DNA of 23,929 nt from an archaeon (GTDB lineage: Archaea; Iainarchaeota; Iainarchaeia; CSSED10-239). The position numbers were made by a program, and so were the translations under genes. The notes under the pieces were generated by a model. The model did not search any database. It worked only from the letters and a program-made list of their open reading frames with translations, and had not been told where the DNA came from. Location of the stretch: assembly GCA_029563035.1 (NCBI GenBank), contig JAKQTP010000144.1, positions 1 to 23,929 on the forward strand, in the 5' to 3' direction. This document shows positions 1 through 5,529 of the stretch, in pieces. Positions within the stretch are counted from its first letter, which is position 1. Each line of letters opens with the position of its first letter.

Positions 1-300
1 CTGCCGTTGATTATTCTTTGCAAAATACGCTACTGGATAAATTCTAAAAGAAATAAATTAAAAGGATCAGCTTGTTTTAAAAAAGCCAATCTATTTAAAG
101 AAGATTTATCAAAAGCTGATATTGTTTATCTTTTTGCTTTACCTAAAACGCTTGAAAACAAAATACGCCCCAAATTAGAACGAGAACTTAAATCGGGAAC
201 TAAAATTATTTCAAATGTGTTTGAAATAAAAGGATGGGAGCCTGATGTGGTTGATTATGAATCCGGTTGTTCTCCTGTGTATTTATATATAAAAAAATAA
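1..300 (+). CDS. C-terminal part of a class I SAM-dependent methyltransferase (5' truncated by window edge)
   Basis: The frame is open from base 1 and stops at 298-300, so the true start lies outside the window and about 99 codons are visible. The segment SKADIVYLFALPKTLENKI followed by PKLERELKSGTKIISN resembles the late strands of small Rossmann-fold methyltransferases, where an acidic-to-hydrophobic strand is followed by a helix, 'LxxGxxIIS' and a last strand ending in a YLY-type sequence. The SAM-binding glycine motif would be upstream and cannot be seen. The closest type I recognise is the FAM173/DOT1-like methyltransferase fold common in CPR genomes; the substrate is unknown. A weak hairpin with a T-run follows the stop codon. 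The fold is fairly likely, the specific function is not known. Confidence 0.6.
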   Translation: MPLIILCKIRYWINSKRNKLKGSACFKKANLFKEDLSKADIVYLFALPKTLENKIRPKLERELKSGTKIISNVFEIKGWEPDVVDYESGCSPVYLYIKK

Positions 301-333
301 CCTTGAACGTTTATGATTTCTGGGTTATTTTTT
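292..333 (+). terminator. Weak rho-independent terminator candidate after the methyltransferase
   Basis: AAAAAATAACC (292-302) pairs with GGTTATTTTTT (323-333), an 11-bp stem with a 20-base loop. It is A/T-rich and the loop is long, so it is a weaker candidate than the other terminators here. Its position directly over the stop codon supports it. Confidence 0.4.
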
Positions 334-360
334 ATTAAAAATTGAATTCAGAGATTATAG

Positions 361-774
361 TTATTTCTCAACTTTTCTTGTTTTTTTTATTTTAGAATGA
401 ATCTTTTTTGATTTTATTCTTTGTTCTTTGGTATGGATCGGAATAGTTGTTGAGATTCTCTCTTTTTCCGGAGTAAGAGTTTTTATGACTAATTTTATTA
501 TTGCATCAATAACTTCTTTTTTGTTTTGGTTTTGAGTGCGATATTTTTGACTAGAAATACAAAGAATTCTCCCTTTGATGTTTTTTTGTCCGATAAGCTT
601 TGAAAGTTTTTGTCTATCATCTTCTGATATAGCCCGCGACGTTGAGAAATTCCACAAACCAACAACTTTGGTTTTTCTTTTGTTAATATTTTGACCACCC
701 GGCCCAGAAGATTGAGCCATATCAAACCGCGTTTCTTTTTTGATTATTGATTCTATCTTTTTTTCCTCTGTCAT
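361..774 (-). CDS. arfB: ArfB-like peptidyl-tRNA hydrolase (RF-1 domain, ribosome rescue)
   Basis: A 137-residue protein with the release-factor signature SSGPGGQNINK; the catalytic GGQ is at residues 26-28. It continues with an RF-1-type alpha/beta domain containing QKYRTQNQNK and ends in a strongly basic tail rich in Lys and Arg (KERIS onward). Length, a GGQ close to the N-terminus and the basic tail match ArfB/YaeJ rather than a full class I release factor, which would be about 360 residues with codon-recognition domains. ArfB family members enter ribosomes stalled on truncated mRNA, place the tail in the empty mRNA channel and hydrolyse peptidyl-tRNA. The gene stands alone on the minus strand. 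A TATAAT box with TG one base upstream (784-791) ends 9 bases before the ATG, so the mRNA leader is about 3 bases. There is no Shine-Dalgarno. Confidence 0.85.
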   Translation of the reverse strand: MTEEKKIESIIKKETRFDMAQSSGPGGQNINKRKTKVVGLWNFSTSRAISEDDRQKLSKLIGQKNIKGRILCISSQKYRTQNQNKKEVIDAIIKLVIKTLTPEKERISTTIPIHTKEQRIKSKKIHSKIKKTRKVEK

Positions 775-783
775 ATCTCATTC

Positions 784-791
784 ATTATACC
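784..791 (-). promoter_or_regulatory. Extended -10 promoter of the arfB-like gene
   Basis: On the minus strand the sequence reads TGGTATAAT and is followed after 9 bases by the ATG at 774. TATAAT is at 784-789. The -35 region (CGGACA at a 17-base spacing) is poor, which fits an extended -10 promoter. It predicts an almost leaderless mRNA. Confidence 0.6.
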
Positions 792-978
792 ATTAAACAG
801 AGCTGGTGTCCGAAAAAGTTGTTTTTTGGATTTAGGTTATTGTTTTATTATTCTTTATTTCAGATTTAATGATTTTATACAAAAACAGAAATGTTGATGT
901 TTGAATATTTAATTTAGATTAATTTATTTTTATAAAAATATAATGACGGTAATTTAAAATTTTTCAATCGGATAATTT

Positions 979-1013
979 AAAAAGTCCGGCAAGGTCATTT
1001 TGCCGGACTTTTT
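979..1013. repeat. Palindromic repeat copy 1 (AGTCCGGCAA family), terminator-like
   Basis: A perfect 14-bp stem (979-992 with 1000-1013) around a 7-base loop GGTCATT. The core is AAAGTCCGGCAA / TTGCCGGACTTT. A-run on the left and T-run on the right mean it could terminate transcripts from either direction. The same core occurs at 1273-1319 and 1588-1618, so it is a dispersed element and not only a terminator. Confidence 0.85.
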
Positions 1014-1071
1014 TATTTAGTTGTTTTTATTAATGTGTGCCAAAAAAGCTAGTATTCATAAGGAAAATGAA

Positions 1072-1162
1072 TTTCCGCATAAAACCTATACTTTCAAGAA
1101 TTACCGATTTTTTAGTTAAAATATTAATTTTCTTCAAAATTTCACTTTCCGCATTAAACCTA
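1072..1162 (+). repeat. Imperfect 17-bp direct repeat pair
   Basis: TTTCCGCATAAAACCTA at 1072-1088 and TTTCCGCATTAAACCTA at 1146-1162 differ at one base and are 74 bases apart, start to start. They lie just left of parS 1. The reverse complement of their AAACCTA end (TAGGTTT, 1284-1290) is found in the loop of palindromic repeat copy 2. Function unknown. Confidence 0.5.
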
Positions 1163-1188
1163 GTTATTTTTAAATACTCCTAAAAAAA

Positions 1189-1204
1189 TGTTTCACGTGA
1201 AACA
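1189..1204. other. parS: parS site 1 (ParB/Spo0J binding)
   Basis: TGTTTCACGTGAAACA is a perfect 16-bp palindrome identical to the well-known bacterial parS consensus bound by ParB. The symmetry extends to 24 bp (1185-1208). parS sites cluster near oriC and load ParB clamps that recruit ParA and SMC for segregation. Confidence 0.92.
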
Positions 1205-1242
1205 TTTTGAACCATATTTATGGGTTGTTTTGTGAGATAAAA

Positions 1243-1258
1243 TGTTTCACGTGAAACA
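1243..1258. other. parS: parS site 2 (ParB/Spo0J binding)
   Basis: Identical 16-bp palindrome, 54 bases right of site 1. Here the symmetry extends to a perfect 30-bp palindrome (1236-1265, flanks GATAAAA and TTTTATC), the longest of the three. Confidence 0.92.
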
Positions 1259-1272
1259 TTTTATCCAAAAAA

Positions 1273-1319
1273 AGTCCGGCAAATAGGTTTTAAGCCATTT
1301 TTTAAAATCTTGCCGGACT
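1273..1319. repeat. Palindromic repeat copy 2 (AGTCCGGCAA family)
   Basis: AGTCCGGCAA (1273-1282) pairs perfectly with TTGCCGGACT (1310-1319) around a 27-base A/T-rich loop. It has no T-run right after the stem, so it is not a good terminator. It sits between parS 2 and parS 3. Confidence 0.8.
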
Positions 1320-1324
1320 CACAT

Positions 1325-1340
1325 TGTTTCACGTGAAACA
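1325..1340. other. parS: parS site 3 (ParB/Spo0J binding)
   Basis: Third identical TGTTTCACGTGAAACA palindrome, 82 bases right of site 2. It ends 18 bases before the -35 element of the yraN-like gene, so ParB bound or spreading here could affect that promoter. Confidence 0.92.
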
Positions 1341-1358
1341 TTTTGTTTAAAATTATCA

Positions 1359-1386
1359 TTGTTTGATAAAAAAATAAGAATATAAT
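1359..1386 (+). promoter_or_regulatory. Promoter of the yraN-like gene (leaderless)
   Basis: TTGTTT (1359-1364), a 16-base spacer and a perfect TATAAT (1381-1386). The ATG starts at 1393, where transcription would be expected to begin, so the mRNA should be leaderless. Confidence 0.7.
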
Positions 1387-1392
1387 AAATAT

Positions 1393-1815
1393 ATGGATTC
1401 TTTAGAAGTGGGCAAATTAGGTGAAGAATTGGCCTGTGGATATCTAGTTAATAAAGGTTATAGGATAATAGATAGAAATTTCCGTAAAGGATTTGGAGAA
1501 ATAGATGTAATAACAAAAAGACAAGATGGGGTCTTAGTTTTTATAGAAGTTAAAACAATGACTAAGCATAATGACCCTGTGGAAAAGAGTCCGGCAAGTT
1601 ATCCACACCTTGCCGGATATGAATCAAATCTGGAACGGATAATCCCAGAAGATCAGATGACACTATCCAAGATAAACAAGTTTAAAAAAATCTGCCAATG
1701 GTATGCAAATAATAACCCGAAGCTAGTGTTAGAGAATGGATATCAATTGGATGTATTATCCATAATTATTCAAAATAATCGGGTTTTTATAAAACATTAT
1801 CAGAACATCATTTAA
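1393..1815 (+). CDS. yraN: YraN/UPF0102-family nuclease-fold protein with an in-frame palindromic repeat insertion
   Basis: 140 residues with the family signatures in order: [17 protein letters not shown] (Glu11), FGEIDVI (Asp38) and VFIEVKT (Glu52, Lys54). This E...D...ExK layout is that of restriction-endonuclease-like folds; YraN proteins are thought to be nucleases linked to recombination or competence, but their role is not settled. Usual length is about 115-125 residues. The extra length falls just after the ExK strand, where residues 66-76 ([11 protein letters not shown]) are encoded by the palindromic repeat at 1588-1618. The catalytic core is complete, so the insertion probably sits in a tolerated loop. 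It is followed by yebC-like and ruvC on the same strand, a DNA-processing neighbourhood, although yebC has its own promoter. The start is set by the promoter at 1359-1386. Confidence 0.82.
   Translation: MDSLEVGKLGEELACGYLVNKGYRIIDRNFRKGFGEIDVITKRQDGVLVFIEVKTMTKHNDPVEKSPASYPHLAGYESNLERIIPEDQMTLSKINKFKKICQWYANNNPKLVLENGYQLDVLSIIIQNNRVFIKHYQNII
1588..1618. repeat. Palindromic repeat copy 3, in frame inside yraN-like gene, loop holds a DnaA box
   Basis: GTCCGGCAAG (1589-1598) pairs with CTTGCCGGAT (1609-1618), a 10-bp stem with one G:U end pair and a 10-base loop. The core AGTCCGGCAA is identical to copies 1 and 2. It is read in frame without a stop. The loop contains TTATCCACA (1599-1607), a perfect DnaA-box consensus. 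Confidence 0.8.
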
Positions 1816-1821
1816 CTAGTA

Positions 1822-1849
1822 TTGACTTTTTTTGTCTTTATTTTATAAA
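1822..1849 (+). promoter_or_regulatory. Promoter of the yebC-like/ruvC operon
   Basis: TTGACT (1822-1827), a 16-base spacer and TATAAA (1844-1849). It predicts a leader of roughly 38 bases before the ATG at 1894, with no Shine-Dalgarno in it. Confidence 0.6.
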
Positions 1850-1893
1850 TATAAAACTGGAATTGTTTTGTTTTTTCTGTTTTAATCCTTCTA

Positions 1894-2439
1894 ATGTCTG
1901 GTCATAATAAATGGACTCAAATAAAAAGAAAAAAAGGGGTTACCGATCAAAAACGGGGGCAGATTTTTTCTAAATTACTAAGAGCTATTTCGGTAGCAGC
2001 CAAAGAAGGTACCAACCCAACAAACAATACCAGACTTAAATCAATAATAGACAAAGCCAGAGATATTAATGTTCCGTTGGAAAACATTGAAAGAGCTATA
2101 AATAAATCATCGGAAATTGGTGATGTTGAAGATCTAATAATTGAGGCGTACGGACCTGAAGGAATAGCTATTTTAATTGAAGCTCAAACAAATAATCGCA
2201 ATAGAACAATTTCAGAAATAAAAAAAATTCTTTCTGACCACGAGGCAAAATGGGCCGATCCCGGAAGTGTTTTGTGGGCATTTGAAAAAGATTCTTTTTC
2301 ACCGCACGAATACCATGCCAAGTTTCCTCAAAAAATATCGGATGAATCAGAAAAGAAAATAATAAAAATCCTTGACGCTCTTGATGAACACGATGATGTT
2401 TTGGAAGTTTATACTAACGAAGTTTTAAATGAGTCTTAA
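1894..2439 (+). CDS. yebC: YebC/PmpR/TACO1-family protein, shortened form
   Basis: The N-terminal helical domain is typical: MSGHNKWTQIKRKKGVTDQKRG, then FSKLLRAISVAAKEG, then the NIERAI helix near residue 65. The middle has YGPEGIAILIEAQTNNRNRT, and the end IIKILDALDEHDDVLEVYTN matches the last strand-helix of the family. Normal YebC is about 235-250 residues; this one is 181. The missing part is the block after the PGSVLWAFEK strand that normally holds the EAGAEDV segment, so most of the second alpha/beta domain is absent. Family members have been described as transcription regulators and as ribosome-associated factors that relieve stalling. ruvC starts 5 bases after the stop, so they form an operon, a pairing common in bacteria. 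Confidence 0.9.
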   Translation: MSGHNKWTQIKRKKGVTDQKRGQIFSKLLRAISVAAKEGTNPTNNTRLKSIIDKARDINVPLENIERAINKSSEIGDVEDLIIEAYGPEGIAILIEAQTNNRNRTISEIKKILSDHEAKWADPGSVLWAFEKDSFSPHEYHAKFPQKISDESEKKIIKILDALDEHDDVLEVYTNEVLNES

Positions 2440-2444
2440 TTTTT

Positions 2445-2936
2445 ATGAAAATAATAGGCATTGATCCGGGAAGCACACGCGCCGGTTATGGAATAATAGA
2501 TTTTCAGGGTAGGTTGCCTGTCTTTATAGATGCTGGAATATTAAAAATTTCGTCATTAGACAAAAATGAGCGTTTGTTAGAATTGTATAAATCATTCCAA
2601 TCAATTATAAAAAAATATTCTTTGGATGCGGCTGGAGTTGAAAAATTATATTTTGTAAAGAATATAAAAACAGGAATTGAAGTTTCTCAATCAAGAGGAG
2701 TAATTATATTATGTCTTCAAGAGAAAAAAATACCCATTAAAGAATACACTCCTCTTGAAATAAAGCAGGGTGTATGCGGTTATGGAGGAGCTGATAAATC
2801 GGCGATAACCAAAATGGTTAGGTCTATTTTAAAAATAGAAGATCTCAAACAACCTGATGATGTTTATGATGCTTTGGGAATAGCATTGGTAACAGGTTAT
2901 TCAATGTTAACCGATCAACGTAATTATCCACATTAA
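2445..2936 (+). CDS. ruvC: Crossover junction endodeoxyribonuclease RuvC
   Basis: 163 residues, normal length. It starts with IIGIDPGSTRAGYG (catalytic Asp7). GVEKLYF carries the second catalytic acid, CGYGGADKSAITKMV is the DNA-contacting region, and QPDDVYDALGIAL carries the last two acidic residues. RuvC dimers resolve Holliday junctions by symmetric nicking with RuvAB; ruvA and ruvB are not in this window. It is translated as the second gene of the yebC-ruvC operon with no Shine-Dalgarno. A DnaA-box sequence (2924-2932) overlaps the last codons. Confidence 0.95.
   Translation: MKIIGIDPGSTRAGYGIIDFQGRLPVFIDAGILKISSLDKNERLLELYKSFQSIIKKYSLDAAGVEKLYFVKNIKTGIEVSQSRGVIILCLQEKKIPIKEYTPLEIKQGVCGYGGADKSAITKMVRSILKIEDLKQPDDVYDALGIALVTGYSMLTDQRNYPH
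2924..2932 (+). other. Isolated DnaA box at the end of ruvC
   Basis: TTATCCACA, a perfect consensus 9-mer, overlapping the last ruvC codons and 8 bases before the -35 of the acidic gene. DnaA bound here could affect that promoter. Confidence 0.5.
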
Positions 2937-2939
2937 AAA

Positions 2940-2967
2940 TTGACAAATAATTGGTTTCGGTTATATT
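2940..2967 (+). promoter_or_regulatory. Near-consensus promoter of the acidic small protein
   Basis: TTGACA (2940-2945), a 16-base spacer and TATATT (2962-2967), starting just after the ruvC stop codon. This is the best -35 in the window. The predicted leader is about 35 bases and A/T-rich. Confidence 0.7.
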
Positions 2968-3008
2968 TTTATAGTTAATAATTTTCATAATTAAGTTATA
3001 AAAAAATA

Positions 3009-3263
3009 ATGAACGCAATTGATACAAAAGTTCCGTTTGTAGTTTCTTTTAAAAGTTATGAAGAAGAGGAGGATGAAGATGATTTTGATATAAGTCTCAC
3101 GGGGAATAATAAACCAAAAGAAGAAGGTGATGACTTTGATCCTGATGCAGAAGAAGCAGAATATCTTGGAGAGGAAACAGAAGAAGACGAAGAAGAAGAG
3201 GAAGAAGAGGGAGAGGGTTTTGGATTAAACGAAGATGAAGAAGATGAAGATGCGAATGAATAA
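3009..3263 (+). CDS. Small, extremely acidic protein of unknown function
   Basis: 84 residues, of which 40 are Asp or Glu and only 4 Lys, a net charge near -36. The first 17 residues (MNAIDTKVPFVVSFKSY) could form a short folded or binding segment; the rest is a Glu/Asp tract with short F-D or Y-L spacers and is probably disordered. No signal peptide or membrane segment. It has its own near-consensus promoter and a strong terminator, so it is a well-expressed single-gene unit, which argues against a spurious frame. The acidic tail recalls the RNA polymerase delta subunit and histone-like or DNA-mimic proteins, but I see no real domain match. Function not assigned. Confidence 0.7.
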   Translation: MNAIDTKVPFVVSFKSYEEEEDEDDFDISLTGNNKPKEEGDDFDPDAEEAEYLGEETEEDEEEEEEEGEGFGLNEDEEDEDANE

Positions 3264-3271
3264 ATAACTGT

Positions 3272-3307
3272 AAAATCCCCCTCCATAAAATTTGGAGGGG
3301 GATTTTT
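3272..3307 (+). terminator. Strong rho-independent terminator after the acidic protein gene
   Basis: A perfect 14-bp stem (3272-3285 with 3293-3306), with CCCCCTCCA / TGGAGGGGG core and a 7-base loop TAAAATT, followed by T residues. It isolates the acidic gene from the penicillin-binding protein gene. Confidence 0.9.
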
Positions 3308-3326
3308 AGTATAAAAAATAAAAGAG

Positions 3327-3332
3327 TATACT
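3327..3332 (+). promoter_or_regulatory. -10 box of the penicillin-binding protein gene
   Basis: TATACT ends 8 bases before the ATG at 3341, predicting an almost leaderless mRNA. The -35 zone overlaps the T-run of the preceding terminator and is weak. Confidence 0.45.
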
Positions 3333-3340
3333 TTGTTAAT

Positions 3341-5488
3341 ATGAAAAAAACGTTTAATTATAAAAAATTAATTGGAATTGTTTTTGTTGTTGTTTTAATT
3401 TTTGTTGTGTGGAGTCTTTTTTATTTTATCCAACTTGTAAAAGATCTTCCTCATCCGGAAAAACTTACTGATCTTCAACCTACTCAATCAACAAAAATAT
3501 ACGACCGGACCGGAGAAATTCTTTTGTATGAAATACATGGCCAAGAAAATAGAACTGTTTTGGCTCCAATAGATATTCCCGATTACATTAGTAAAGCTGT
3601 TGTAGCTGTGGAAGATCAGGGTTTTTATCAACACTCTGCTATTGATTGGAAAAGTATTGTAAGAGCTTTTTTTGCTAATTTAATAAAAGGTAGGATAACT
3701 CAAGGCGGATCAACAATAACTCAACAACTGGTGAAAAATGTTTTTTTAACACCGGAAAAGACGATAGAAAGAAAATTGAAAGAATTGATTTTGTCCTATT
3801 GGATAGAAAAAAACTACACGAAAGATGAAATTTTAGTGATGTATTTAAATCAAATTCCTTTAGGATCTAATGCTTATGGAATTGAGGCCGCCAGCAGATT
3901 ATATTTTGGGAAAGGAGCAAAAGATATAACCTTAGCTCAAAGCGCTGTTTTAGCCGCTTTAATTCAAGCTCCCTCTTTTTATTCGCCTTGGGGTGTTCAT
4001 ATAAAAGATTTGGAGAATAGAAAAAACTATGTTTTAGATCAAATGGAAGGGCTTGGATATATTGATAAAACAAAATCAAACGAAGCCAAACAAGAAAAAA
4101 TTGTTTTTCAACCTCAATCTATCGGCTCAATAAAAGCCCCTCACTTTGTGATGATGGTGAGGGATTATATTATCAATAAATATGGTGAAGAATTGGTTGA
4201 AAATGGAGGATTAAAAGTAATCACTTCTTTAGATTGGAAACAACAAGAAATTGCCGAAAGAGTTGTTAAAGAGGGGGCTTCTCGAAACAAAGAATTGTAC
4301 AAAGGAGAAAATGCTTCTTTGGTTTCTCAAGATCCTAAGACCGGACAAATATTAGCGATGGTTGGTTCGGCTAATTATTTTGACAAAACAATTGATGGCA
4401 ACTTCAATGTTGCGTCTCAAGGATTAAGACAACCAGGATCTGCTTTTAAACCATTCGCATATTTAACTGCTTTTGAAAAGGGTTACACTCCCGACACAAT
4501 TGTTTTTGATACACCAACCGAATTTACTCCAAACAATCCTAATTGTCCTATTGTAGTAGATTATAATAATGAAAATAATCAATGTTTCCATCCTCATAAT
4601 TTTGATAATGAGTTTCGAGGTCCAGTAACCTTAAAACAAGCCCTTGCTCAATCACTTAACATTCCATCAGTTAAGGTTTTATATTTGGCTGGAATAAAAG
4701 ACACGATAGAAACAGCTAAAAAAATGGGTATTACTACTTTAGAAGATCCCTCTAAATACGGACTTGCTTTGGTTTTAGGAGGTGGAGCAGTTAAACTTTC
4801 CGAGTTAGTTGGAGCTTATTCTGTTTTTTCTCAAGAAGGAATAAAACACAATTCGTCATTTATTTTAAAAGTGGAAGATAATAACAAAAACACTCTTGAG
4901 CAATTTATAGATTCGGCAAATCAAGTAATTGAACCGCAATACACAAAAATAATTAATTCAATTTTATCGGATTCTGAACTTCGATCCGGATTGTTTCAGT
5001 CCAGTATTAATTTAACTAATTTTAACGGATATCAAGTGGCTCTTAAAACAGGAACAACAAATGATTATAGAGACGCTTGGGTGGTTGGTTACACTCCATT
5101 TATTACAGTCGGAGTATGGTCGGGAAATAGCGATTACAAACCAATGCAAAAACAAGGAGGCAGTATATTAGCAGCAGTGCCTATTTGGAGCGCTTTTCTT
5201 AAAGAAGTTATAAATCAGTACCCTCCAGAGAAATTCGCCTCTCCAGACCCCATAATTTCATCAAAACCGATGTTTAATGGGCAATATATAGTTCAAATAT
5301 TGAAAAATGGAATAAATTTTCCTAATATCCACGACATCCTTTATTATATTGATAAAAATAATCCCACTAGCGACGTCGGACAAAATTATAATCCTTCAAA
5401 CGATTACCAGTTTAATAATTGGGAAATTCCCGCTATTAATTGGGCAAGAATAAATATTCCTAATTTTGACATCCAATATAATAAATAA
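3341..5488 (+). CDS. Class A penicillin-binding protein (PBP1A-type, bifunctional glycosyltransferase/transpeptidase)
   Basis: 715 residues. One N-terminal membrane anchor (about 10-33) puts the rest outside the membrane. The GT51 glycosyltransferase domain follows: EDQGFYQHSAID with catalytic Glu91, GGSTITQQLVKN (122-133), and the RKLKELILSYWIEK and YLNQIPLGSNAYGIEAA segments. The penicillin-binding transpeptidase domain has RQPGSAFKPF with the catalytic Ser367 and Lys370, SLN at 438-440 and KTGTT at 569-573. It therefore polymerises lipid II glycan chains and cross-links the stems. All catalytic motifs are present, so a peptidoglycan wall is expected. The tail after about 640 is short and Asn/Ile-rich. 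The symbol is left empty because the PBP1A/1F/2C type names do not transfer safely. Confidence 0.93.
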   Translation: MKKTFNYKKLIGIVFVVVLIFVVWSLFYFIQLVKDLPHPEKLTDLQPTQSTKIYDRTGEILLYEIHGQENRTVLAPIDIPDYISKAVVAVEDQGFYQHSAIDWKSIVRAFFANLIKGRITQGGSTITQQLVKNVFLTPEKTIERKLKELILSYWIEKNYTKDEILVMYLNQIPLGSNAYGIEAASRLYFGKGAKDITLAQSAVLAALIQAPSFYSPWGVHIKDLENRKNYVLDQMEGLGYIDKTKSNEAKQEKIVFQPQSIGSIKAPHFVMMVRDYIINKYGEELVENGGLKVITSLDWKQQEIAERVVKEGASRNKELYKGENASLVSQDPKTGQILAMVGSANYFDKTIDGNFNVASQGLRQPGSAFKPFAYLTAFEKGYTPDTIVFDTPTEFTPNNPNCPIVVDYNNENNQCFHPHNFDNEFRGPVTLKQALAQSLNIPSVKVLYLAGIKDTIETAKKMGITTLEDPSKYGLALVLGGGAVKLSELVGAYSVFSQEGIKHNSSFILKVEDNNKNTLEQFIDSANQVIEPQYTKIINSILSDSELRSGLFQSSINLTNFNGYQVALKTGTTNDYRDAWVVGYTPFITVGVWSGNSDYKPMQKQGGSILAAVPIWSAFLKEVINQYPPEKFASPDPIISSKPMFNGQYIVQILKNGINFPNIHDILYYIDKNNPTSDVGQNYNPSNDYQFNNWEIPAINWARINIPNFDIQYNK

Positions 5489-5500
5489 ATTTTAATTTTA

Positions 5501-5528
5501 AAAACACCCCGAGAGATCGGGGTGTTTT
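5501..5528. terminator. Bidirectional terminator between the PBP gene and dnaN
   Basis: A 12-bp perfect stem (5501-5512 with 5517-5528), AAAACACCCCGA / TCGGGGTGTTTT, with GAGA tetraloop and A/T runs on both sides. It lies between the convergent PBP gene and dnaN, whose stop codon is at 5530, and should serve both. Confidence 0.9.
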
Positions 5529-5529
5529 T

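Larger units (their letters stand above)
775..1392. other. 618-base intergenic region with parS cluster and palindromic repeats
   Basis: No convincing coding sequence lies here. From left to right it contains the arfB-like promoter (784-791), an A/T-rich stretch with a possible plus-strand -10 (TATAAT, 939-944), palindromic repeat copy 1 (979-1013), an imperfect direct repeat (1072-1088 and 1146-1162, 16 of 17 bases identical), parS 1 and 2, palindromic repeat copy 2 (1273-1319), parS 3, and the yraN-like promoter (1359-1386). The density of palindromes makes it a chromosome-organisation locus rather than ordinary spacer. Confidence 0.75.

Noticed and set aside
775..1392. CRISPR array, from the repeated palindromes
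   Set aside because: Repeats are three unequal copies each of two different palindromes at irregular spacing, with no spacer-repeat periodicity and no cas genes; parS explains one set.
3056..3286. Ser-rich minus-strand frame
   Set aside because: It is the complement of the Glu/Asp codon tract of the acidic gene; the poly-Ser arises from GAA/GAT read backwards.
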